DNA of 64,000 bases from NCBI GenBank assembly GCA_964549505.1, contig CAZJVD010000002.1, forward strand, positions 62,001 through 126,000, given 5' to 3'. The notes below the pieces were generated by a model. That model was given only the letters and a program-made list of their open reading frames with translations, did no database searches and had not been told where the DNA came from. Position 1 is the stretch's first letter, and the number at the start of each line of letters is the position of its first letter. Made by a program: the position numbers and the translations under genes. Below are positions 27,726 through 36,300 of the stretch, piece after piece. This DNA comes from CAZJVD01 sp964549505 (GTDB lineage Bacteria > Bdellovibrionota > UBA1018 > CAZJVD01).

Positions 27726-28451
27726 ATGAATATCTTAGATTTTTTACGCGAGCATTTCACACATGCGTTTCCAATACTGTTGGCAGGGTGTTTCGCCTTA
27801 GCTATCATTGTGGAGCGCTTCCGATCGATCTTTGTATCGTACCCGATGCAGAACGCCGACGGATTCTTTGAGCGCATTCTACAACTGATCACAAACGGCC
27901 AGACAGCCGAGGCTGTTGGACTTTGCGATTCGTTTCAAAGCAAGCCGCTTGCACGTATCGTAAAAGCCGCTCTCGTGCGTGCTCACTTACCAGACTCAAT
28001 GATTCAGCACGGTCTCGAGTACGCGATCAACGAGAACACTCAGATGATTCGTAAGCGAACATCGTACCTAGCAACTATCGCGAACGTCGCCACGTTGCTC
28101 GGACTTTTCGGAACAATCGCCGGTCTCATCTACTCCTTCGAAGCCGTTGGACACGCTGACCCTCAACAGAAGTCGGCGCTCTTGGCAGCCGGTATTGCTA
28201 CTGCCATGAACGCGACAATGCTTGGACTCGGTGTTGCGATTCCGTCGATGATCGCGTTCAGCGTCCTCATGAACCGAAGCAATCGTTTGATCGCTGAGTT
28301 AGAGAACGGTGCTGTACGAACACTCGAAGTGATCAAGCAACGTTACTATGGTGTCGGTGCTCACGGCGCCGCAGGCCATGGCTCGTCACATGGACACGGC
28401 CACGCAGAGGAAGAGCCAGGAAAGGTTGTTAATCTCCGGAGAGCATCATGA
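27726..28451 (+). CDS. TolQ/ExbB/MotA-family proton-channel subunit, AglR-like
   Basis: The 241-residue protein has three membrane segments in the TolQ arrangement: one near the N-terminus (FPILLAGCFALAIIVERF), a long cytoplasmic part, then two close together (NVATLLGLFGTIAGLIYSF and IATAMNATMLGLGVAIPSMIAF). The latter two are the conserved pore-lining region. The C-terminus is His/Gly-rich (GAAGHGSSHGHGHAEEE), which is unusual and could bind metal. Two TolR-like genes follow, the first overlapping by four bases. One TolQ-like plus two TolR-like subunits is the composition of Myxococcus AglRQS, the gliding motor. It is distinct from the tolQ at 56454. Confidence 0.9.
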   Translation: MNILDFLREHFTHAFPILLAGCFALAIIVERFRSIFVSYPMQNADGFFERILQLITNGQTAEAVGLCDSFQSKPLARIVKAALVRAHLPDSMIQHGLEYAINENTQMIRKRTSYLATIANVATLLGLFGTIAGLIYSFEAVGHADPQQKSALLAAGIATAMNATMLGLGVAIPSMIAFSVLMNRSNRLIAELENGAVRTLEVIKQRYYGVGAHGAAGHGSSHGHGHAEEEPGKVVNLRRAS

Positions 28452-28903
28452 GCGCGGGAAACTTTGGCGATTCTGATAGCAATCAGGACGTCGATCTTAA
28501 CTTAGCGCCGATCATCGATAGCTTCGTCGTGCTGATCTCGTTCATGCTCGTCTCAGCTGCGTTCATCTCGATTGGCTTACTCGATGCCGGCATCTCGGCC
28601 GGCGGAGTGACCAGCGCGAAGACCGAGCCGCCACCTGTGACGATCACTGTTTTTCTCGAGCAGGATCTTTCGATGCGTTTACAAGTGACCGGCAAAGAAA
28701 AGGTCGACACGCGCTTTCCTAGCAAACAGGGAGCATGGGACTTCGACGCACTCACGACTCAACTCGACGGCCTGAAACGTCGATGGGCGACCGTTCAAGC
28801 ACTCACACTTCAAGCCAATGATCGCGTTGAATACAAGAATGTGATTCAGGCACTGGACAAGATCCGACCGATTCATCCGGCCGTGCTCCTGGGAGGCTTC
28901 TAG
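28448..28903 (+). CDS. TolR/ExbD-family subunit, first of two
   Basis: The 151-residue protein has a short cytoplasmic head, one membrane segment with the essential-type aspartate Asp24 (LNLAPIIDSFVVLISFMLVS) and a periplasmic domain. In the TolR/ExbD family this Asp carries protons through the channel. The ATG overlaps the stop of the TolQ-like gene (ATGA). It should form the motor with the TolQ-like and second TolR-like proteins, comparable to AglQ or AglS of Myxococcus; which one cannot be decided. The periplasmic part ends with the family's usual alpha/beta fold (YKNVIQALDKIRPIHPAVLLGGF). Confidence 0.87.
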   Translation: MSAGNFGDSDSNQDVDLNLAPIIDSFVVLISFMLVSAAFISIGLLDAGISAGGVTSAKTEPPPVTITVFLEQDLSMRLQVTGKEKVDTRFPSKQGAWDFDALTTQLDGLKRRWATVQALTLQANDRVEYKNVIQALDKIRPIHPAVLLGGF

Positions 28904-28905
28904 TT

Positions 28906-29418
28906 ATGAAATCTAGCGTCTTCAGTTTTCGAAAGAAAGCGGCACCTGCGACCGAGGACATCTCGCTGAATATTACCGCTATGGCGGATATCTTCACAAT
29001 CATCCTCGTCTTTCTACTCAAAAGTTACGCAACAACAGCAATGAATCTTGCCCCCGCAAAAGGTTTGTCTCTACCTCAAGCTTTTGCCGCCCAGAACAAC
29101 GTCGAGGCGTTGCGTGTGCAAGTGCTTGATCAGGGTGTCACCGTCGAGGACGAAAGCGTCCTTCCGCTTGCGATGTTTGTGTTTCCAAAAACAGATGTGG
29201 GCGCCAACGGCGTTTCAACAGCTCTTTCGCAGGCCTTAAAGAAGTATCGAGCACGACAGCTCGAGATTGCAAAGCTCAACGCCGACGTCAAGGTCGACTC
29301 ACGCATTATCGTCATTGCGGATCAGCGCGCACCGTACTCGACGATCAAGACCGTGCTCGCATCTGCAGCGGTACACGGTTACACGGATTTCAAGCTCGCG
29401 GTCGTAAGACCTGAATAG
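28906..29418 (+). CDS. TolR/ExbD-family subunit, second of two
   Basis: This 170-residue protein has the same layout as its neighbour. A basic head (FRKKAAP) is followed by SLNITAMADIFTIILVFLL with Asp28 in the membrane segment, and by a periplasmic domain ending RAPYSTIKTVLASAAVHGYTDFKLAV, the typical ExbD/TolR C-terminal motif. It starts two bases after the first TolR-like gene. Two non-identical TolR-type subunits with one TolQ-type subunit is a mark of Agl-type motors rather than Tol or Exb systems, which normally carry one. Confidence 0.88.
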   Translation: MKSSVFSFRKKAAPATEDISLNITAMADIFTIILVFLLKSYATTAMNLAPAKGLSLPQAFAAQNNVEALRVQVLDQGVTVEDESVLPLAMFVFPKTDVGANGVSTALSQALKKYRARQLEIAKLNADVKVDSRIIVIADQRAPYSTIKTVLASAAVHGYTDFKLAVVRPE

Positions 29419-29457
29419 GTTCGCCACACTAAAGCTGGCGACAGAAGGGACGCGGGG

Positions 29458-32400
29458 ATGAAAAAGGGGAAAACAGTTAGGGTCACGATAGCTTCACTTG
29501 TGGGGCTTGCGGTTGTGTGTACCGCAGATGCCGCAAAGCCGGCTAAGCAGAAACGGTCGGAACAGATCAACAACGAAGCACAAGTGTCTATCTTTCAAGG
29601 AAAGCAAGGAACAGAAGGGTTTGAGCGCGACGTCGACCGAGCCGCACTTTCTGCCCAGAAGGTAGCTGAACAGAAACTCAAGAAGCTGATCGACAAGAAT
29701 CGTAATCAGCGTAATGAACCGGACCTACTCTCACGCCTTGCTGAGATCTATCAGCAGAACGCATCCATCTACTTTCGCCTCGCTCACGCGACAGCGCTCG
29801 GAAAAAGTCGTCCGATCAATCTACAGAACTACAAAAAAGAAATGTCGATGTGCATCGAAACGATCAACACGCTCTTGAAACGCTTTCCTCAGTACCCCGA
29901 CGAGGGTCGCATGGTCTACATGCGAGGTAAGGCGTACGAAGAGATCGGCCGACGTGCCGACGCCAAGCATGATTATATGAAAGTCATACGCGAGTTTGCG
30001 GACTTGCCCGAAGTTTACTCGGCCATTATGTCTGTTGCTCAGTTCGAAATTGACGACAATCGGCACAGCGAAGCCGTTCAACTACTACAAAAGATTGAAC
30101 AGCACCCCGAGATTCCACATTACCCGTTTGCGATCTACAAACTGGCATGGAGCCACTACAACCTGAAGCATTCGCCGAAGGCCCTGGCCTATCTTGAGAA
30201 ACACATTCGGTACTACGACGGCCTCGAAAAAATCGCTAAAGAGAACCAACTCAACTTCGCTCAAGCCGATGGCGTTATTCGCGAGACTAGCCAGAACGAT
30301 ACTCCGCTCTTTTACTTACAAGCTTTTGAGAACAAAGATGACGGCTTTCAGATCGACAACGCCCTACCGTACTTCAGAAAACTCGGCGACTCGCGAGCAC
30401 TGGGTCGTATGAACCTCCGCTTCGCAAAGCTTCTTCGAGCGCACAACCATGACGGAGATCTCGATCAATGGAAAAATCTATTGATGGAAAAAGAGCCCGC
30501 GTTACCTGAAACGGTTGATGTGGTGGTCGTTGTTTTTGAGACTCAATTCGGTCGCAAAAACTACAAAGAGATCATGGCATCCAGTGGTGATTTGGTTCGT
30601 CTCTATCAGATGAATCAGGATCTTATTAAAAAGACTGAGAACTACGGAAAAATTCAAAAACTTCTGCTCGACTCCGCAAAAGATCTTCAGGCGTTGACGA
30701 TTAAGAACAAGCAGGCAACCGAAGTGAGTCGCTTGAGCCGAACGCTCGCTTCGGTTTACGACTCCTTCATTAAAATTGTTCCAGAAAATGACCCACGCAT
30801 TCCGGGCGTTCATTACAATCTTGCCGAGACCCTCTTTGAGATCAAAGATTTTGAAGGCGCCACGGACCACTACCGTTGGATTGTCAAAAACTGGAAAGAA
30901 AAGGCGGGCGGCGTGAAAGTTCGCGATGCGAGCTTAAAAGCGATTGCCAGCCGGTACGAGATTCTACGCAGCAAGCAGATGGTTCCCGAATCCGTTCAGT
31001 CCAAAACCATGGACATGAACCAGGAAGCAGCTATCGATTCCTCGCTCGTTCAGTATGTTCGCTGGATCGATCGCCACCTCGAACTCTATCCCGATGCGAT
31101 GCCGCAGGTTGAGGCGTTCCTCTTTGATGCTCATCGCGCACTCTATCAGCAGAACAAAATCCAACTCGTCACCGATCGCATGCTGCAGTTTGCGACCCGC
31201 CATACGAGGTCTAAGTTTGCAGTTCCGAGCGCAAAGCTTGTCCTCGACACCTTCGTTGCTAGCGCGAACTGGCAGCGAGTCTATGAGCTCGCAACCGACC
31301 TTGTAAAACTCAAAGGTTGGCAAGATGCTAAGTTCGTCGCGTCCTTGGATGTGATTGCTAGTGATGCGTACACGAAACGAGTCGAAAACTTGATCGCGTC
31401 CGGAAATCGCGAGGAAGCACTCACCCTCGGACAAGCCTTTCTCAAACGCTACCCAAAGAGTCATCGCACGGAAGATGTTTTGTTTCTAACCGGAAAATCC
31501 GCGCTCGAGCTTAAGCAAGATGCGCTGGCGGAGACACTCTTCACGGATTTGGTCACGCGCTTTCCTGGCTCACCGAATGCGGGGCCGGCTCTGCTCTCAA
31601 AAGCTCAGTTCGACGAACGTCGCTATGACTTTAAAAGAGCGGCAGGTGGATACCGAACATACCTGACGCTTCCGAGCGAGAAGACGCAAGCAAAAGATAA
31701 AGACATCGCCGATCTACGTAAGAAGATCCTTCTTTACGCTTGGCTGTCGGAAGACTGGGACGGACTACGCAGCTCTCTCGAGCAAAAGGACTTCTGTGCG
31801 GGAAGCCTCGAAGAAGAGTGCGCTTACTATCAAGCGGTGGATGCAGTTTTTGGAAATCGGAAGGACTTCGATATTCCGCAAGCTTTGAGCAAAGCTAGCA
31901 AGGGAAAGTCGGAACTCCGTGCTCTCTGGGCGGCCAGTGTTCTTGAGCGAAAGTCCGACCTCGCCATTAGCGAGCGCAATGCTCTCGTGAAGACGGTCGC
32001 TACAAAGTGGAGCGAACTTGATGCGGATCTCAAGTTCACGCTCGTCACACGCATGAGCGAAGCATTGCCGCGTGCCTTTGAAGCCAATCGCCTTTTGATC
32101 CAGAAAAGCGCACGTACATTCAGCAGCGAAAAGACGATCAAGCTTCGTGTCGCTATGATCAAGGAACTCGAGGAAACGGCGGCTCAGGTTCTAAAACTTC
32201 CGTGGGCACGCATTCGCGTCGGTGTGATGCGAGAGATTGCGCAAGCTTATACGGACTTCTCACTGGCACTGCAAGCGGCGGACGCACCGAAGGGGTTATC
32301 ACCTGAGGAAACAAACCTCTACAAAGAGACGTTGGCAAAACTCGCTTTCCCCTTTGACGAGAAAGCCCAGGAAATTCGAGGAAAAGCTTTTGAAATTGCG

Positions 32401-33207
32401 GCACGCTTAAGCGTCGAATCAGGTGATTTCGAAGCGATTCGCGATCCCTACTTCAAAGACAACCCAAGTCTTGGCGCTAAACTTCGCGGTGAAATTCGAT
32501 TCGACGAAGCGATCCAACTGGATCTCGACCTCCTCGATCGACTGGACCCCGAAGGTGACTGGTCCGAACTAGCCGACTCGAAACTCAACCCGCACGAGAA
32601 CCCGAGCGACTTTGCTCGAAAGGAGATCGTGCTGAGCCTCACAAGAAAGTCGTGGGCACGTGCTTCGTTCATTATTCGTGAAGCAAAAAACCGAGGTCTA
32701 CTGACGGAGAATCGCACGCTTCTAGCACGGGCGATGGCACTCTCGCAGATTGGTGCACAAGCGGAGGCTTTAGCCGAGATTGATGCCCTACGCGGGTCTC
32801 TGTCCGAAAAGCCGCGTGGAGCAGCAACCGTTCTCCTGATCTCCAATGCCGTTCGGACGCTGTCGCCCGAGCGCACGCGTGAGCTGATTCAGGATTTTGA
32901 AAAGCAGACCCGTGAAAAGGCCTCCGGTGTGAGTTCGGGTATCGATGGTGAAGACGAAGCGTTTGTCGTCGCCTACGGCGCCGTCTGGGCGCAGGCCGCC
33001 CTCAGCACAGAGAACACGCAGCGCCTGCTTCGAACAGCGACACGAGCCACCCGTCGAGAACACAGCAGCTGGGCGAAGCGCATGATCGCCGAGAGTCAAA
33101 GTGGTCCGGAACCAGCTTCGTCACCAGCGATCCCAGCACTTGATGACGGTCGCGAGAAGACCCAGCCGCGCCGCACCGAAAAACATAATAAAATCAATAA
33201 AACTTAA
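29458..33207 (+). CDS. Large periplasmic TPR protein, GltD/AgmU-like in architecture
   Basis: The protein has 1249 residues with a signal peptide (MKKGKTVRVTIASLVGLAVVC, cleavage near TADA). It is almost wholly helical, with TPR-like pairs recognisable throughout, for example LLSRLAEIYQQNASIYFRLAH, HYNLAETLFEIKDFEGATDHY and AEQALAELDAL-type patterns in the last third. The tail is basic. TPR arrays are protein-binding scaffolds. Position directly after the motor subunits and length fit AgmU/GltD of Myxococcus, a periplasmic TPR protein of about 1200 residues in the gliding machine; homology is inferred from architecture and context only. It ends the first block, before an AT-rich spacer. Confidence 0.78.
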   Translation: MKKGKTVRVTIASLVGLAVVCTADAAKPAKQKRSEQINNEAQVSIFQGKQGTEGFERDVDRAALSAQKVAEQKLKKLIDKNRNQRNEPDLLSRLAEIYQQNASIYFRLAHATALGKSRPINLQNYKKEMSMCIETINTLLKRFPQYPDEGRMVYMRGKAYEEIGRRADAKHDYMKVIREFADLPEVYSAIMSVAQFEIDDNRHSEAVQLLQKIEQHPEIPHYPFAIYKLAWSHYNLKHSPKALAYLEKHIRYYDGLEKIAKENQLNFAQADGVIRETSQNDTPLFYLQAFENKDDGFQIDNALPYFRKLGDSRALGRMNLRFAKLLRAHNHDGDLDQWKNLLMEKEPALPETVDVVVVVFETQFGRKNYKEIMASSGDLVRLYQMNQDLIKKTENYGKIQKLLLDSAKDLQALTIKNKQATEVSRLSRTLASVYDSFIKIVPENDPRIPGVHYNLAETLFEIKDFEGATDHYRWIVKNWKEKAGGVKVRDASLKAIASRYEILRSKQMVPESVQSKTMDMNQEAAIDSSLVQYVRWIDRHLELYPDAMPQVEAFLFDAHRALYQQNKIQLVTDRMLQFATRHTRSKFAVPSAKLVLDTFVASANWQRVYELATDLVKLKGWQDAKFVASLDVIASDAYTKRVENLIASGNREEALTLGQAFLKRYPKSHRTEDVLFLTGKSALELKQDALAETLFTDLVTRFPGSPNAGPALLSKAQFDERRYDFKRAAGGYRTYLTLPSEKTQAKDKDIADLRKKILLYAWLSEDWDGLRSSLEQKDFCAGSLEEECAYYQAVDAVFGNRKDFDIPQALSKASKGKSELRALWAASVLERKSDLAISERNALVKTVATKWSELDADLKFTLVTRMSEALPRAFEANRLLIQKSARTFSSEKTIKLRVAMIKELEETAAQVLKLPWARIRVGVMREIAQAYTDFSLALQAADAPKGLSPEETNLYKETLAKLAFPFDEKAQEIRGKAFEIAARLSVESGDFEAIRDPYFKDNPSLGAKLRGEIRFDEAIQLDLDLLDRLDPEGDWSELADSKLNPHENPSDFARKEIVLSLTRKSWARASFIIREAKNRGLLTENRTLLARAMALSQIGAQAEALAEIDALRGSLSEKPRGAATVLLISNAVRTLSPERTRELIQDFEKQTREKASGVSSGIDGEDEAFVVAYGAVWAQAALSTENTQRLLRTATRATRREHSSWAKRMIAESQSGPEPASSPAIPALDDGREKTQPRRTEKHNKINKT

Positions 33208-33333
33208 CTTTTTTAACCAAGTAAGCCTATAAAAATCAATATAAGTACTTGTTTTTAATAAATATATACTTATTTAGTTTAATTCAGATGTTGATAAATT
33301 TGATTAACACTTGTACAATAGTAGTCGGACTAT
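33208..33333 (+). promoter_or_regulatory. AT-rich spacer before the first Calx-beta lipoprotein gene
   Basis: These 126 bases are about 80% A/T. They contain a 7-base inverted repeat (ATAAGTA and TACTTAT) around 33240-33275 and lie between the TPR gene and a large repeat lipoprotein gene. A promoter is likely, so the repeat genes may be expressed separately from the motor block. No clear terminator or ribosome site is visible; the ATG at 33334 lacks a strong Shine-Dalgarno sequence. Confidence 0.35.
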
Positions 33334-36300
33334 ATGTGGAACGTTAGAGACAGTCTATTAGCACTCAAGCCTTACCTTGTTGGCTTAGGAATCTTCGCAC
33401 TGGGAGCTGCTGTTTCGGGCTGCGAACCCCCGTTTACGCTCAACAGCGCTTCGAACGCCAACAAGAAGCCAGCGGATTCGCCGCCGACGAACTCGAATGC
33501 CCCGACCATCTTTCTGAATACAACCAGCCAGAGCGCCGCCGAAGAAGCCGGAACAGCGACGGTCATCGTCTCACTCAGCCGCATCCTCTCGTATGATGTC
33601 GTCGTCAACTATACTGTTTCGGGTACCGCAACCGCGGTCAATGACTACACCGCTCCCGATGGCTCGATCACGATCCTCGCTGGAGCACTTTCGGCATCGG
33701 AGAGCATCGCGATCACTAATGACGCCTTTGCGGAAAGCAGCGAGACCATTGTCCTCAGCTTCGCAGCCGCCTCGCCTAGCACGGTTTCGTGGACAGGCTC
33801 ACAAACACACACCTTGACGATCACGGACACGGATAACGGCGTCGCGACGTATGTTGTGAACTTTTCATCAGCCACACAGACCGTCGCAGAAGGCGCCGGT
33901 ACAGCCACCTTTACGGCAACCCTGAACGCCACGAAAGCTGTCGATGTCACAGTCCCCTTCACGGTTGGAGGAACAGCAACGAATCCAGCCGACCACAACC
34001 TTGCGGACGGATCGATCACGATCCTGGCCGGACAGTTATCAGGCTCGCAGACGTTTAACCTGGTCGATGACTCACTCGATGAGAACAGCGAAACGGTGAC
34101 GGTCACGATGGGCGTTCCAACCAACGCTGCCGCCGGAACGATCACGGTTCAAACAATCACGATCACGGATAACGATGCGGCTCCGACGATCGCTTGGTCA
34201 GCAGCTTCACAGACCGTTGCGGAGAGCATCGGATCGATCACATTGACCGCAACCCTGAGCACAGCAAGCGGTTTGGCAGTCACGCTTCCCTTCTCCGTCG
34301 CTGGCGGCAGCACCGCAACGAGCGGTTCGGACTTTTCGGTCGTAACCGCATCGCCAGTCACGATTGCAGCCGGATCTCTTACGCAAACCGTGACGATTAA
34401 TATTACAGACGACGCTCTTCTTGAAGCTACTGAAACGATCGTCGTCAACATGGGAGCCCCGACCAACGCTTCCTTAGGTGCAACGACGTCACACACTGCT
34501 TCGATCACCGACAACGAGACGGCACCGACGGTCACCTTTGCTGTCGCTACACAATCAGGAGCCGAGAACGGCGGAGCGATCACTGTCACGATCAACCAGA
34601 GCGCTGTTTCGGGATTGGCGACATCGATTCCATACACCATTGGTAACGAAGCCGGAAAAGCAACACTGACCACGGATTACGCGATCACCGCATCGCCTAT
34701 CACGATCGCCGCTGGATCCACGTCGACAACGATTACAATCACTCCCGTGAACGACGCTCTTGATGAAGCCGATGAAACGGTGACACTCACACTCGGCGCG
34801 CCGACCAACGCGACGCTTGGAGCGACCACGACGGACACGGTTACAATCACCGATGACGACGCAGCACCGACGGTTTCCGTAAGCGCAACTACACAGAGTG
34901 TTGCAGAAAACGTCGCGAGCGGAAATGCTACTGTCACGGTGAATCTCAGTGCGGCCAGTGGTCAAACAGTCACCGTGGATTATGCCACCGCTGATGGCAC
35001 GGCAGCCACTGGGTCAGACTACACAGGTGTAACGGGAACACTCACCTTCACAGCCGGTCAGACTTCAAAGACGGTCGACGTCAGCATTACGAACGAAGCT
35101 GTCAACGAAGCGAGCGAGACGTTCACTTTTACACTCAGCAACCCATCCAATACCTCGGTCGTTACGGCAACTCAGACGGTCACAATCACGAATGATGATG
35201 CAGCACCGACCGTTTCAGTGGACAACACGACCGCGAGCGTCGCCGAAGACGTTGCAGCTGGAAAAGTTGTAGTAACAGTAAACTTAACCGCAGCAAGCGG
35301 TCAGACGATCACCGTCGACTACGCGACCGCCAACGGTACCGCTACGGCTGGCACCGACTACACTTCAACCTCAGGCACATTGACGTTCACCGCCGGTCAG
35401 ACCTCGAAGACCGTCGATGTCCCCATTACAAATGACGCTCTCGATGAAGCGAGTGAGACCTTTACATTCACACTGAGTAACCCGACGATCGCATCGATCG
35501 TTACAGCCACACAAACCGTGACGATCACGGATGACGACACGGCTCCGACAGTTACCTGGACAGCCGCCTCGCAGTCCGGCGCCGAAAGCGTCGGGACAAT
35601 GACCGTCACAGCGCAATTGTCTGCGGCATCAGGTCTTGACGTCACCATCCCGTTCACGATTACCGGTACGGCTTCGGGCAGCGGTACAGACTACTCGATT
35701 ACAGCAAGTCCGATTGCCATTACAGCTGGGAGCACGACACAGACCATTACGGTCACAGTGATAAACGACTTACTCGACGAAGCCGACGAAACGGTCGTCG
35801 TTACAATGGGTTCACCAACCAATGCGTCACAGGGAGTGACGACGGTTCATACGGCAACGATCACCGATAACGATGCTACGCCAACGGTCATCTGGACGGC
35901 CGCTTCGCAGTCAGCTGCTGAAAGTTCTAATATGACGATCACAGCTCAGCTGTCGGCAGCGTCGGGTCTTGACGTGAGCGTTCCGTTCACACTCACCGGA
36001 ACGGCTACCGGTGGTGGTACCGATTACTCGATCACAGCAAGCCCCATCACGATCTCAGCGGGATCGACCACACAAACGATCACGATCACAGTGAACAACG
36101 ACGCCCTCGATGAGAGCGACGAGACGGTTATCGCAACGATGGGCGCGCCGACGAATGCTTCGCAAGGCGCGACCACCGTACATACCGCAACAATCACCGA
36201 TGACGATGCCACGCCTACTGTTCAGTGGACGGCTGCTTCGCAGTCGGGCGCTGAGAGTGTCGGCACCATGACCGTAACCGCACAGCTTTCGGCAGCGAGC

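Noticed and set aside
34149..34673. Long open frame on the minus strand inside the Calx-beta repeats (also 33645-34145, 34677-34937, 36703-37344)
   Set aside because: Repetitive Thr/Ala-rich coding sequence keeps the opposite strand free of stops; the products are low-complexity mirrors without start signals.
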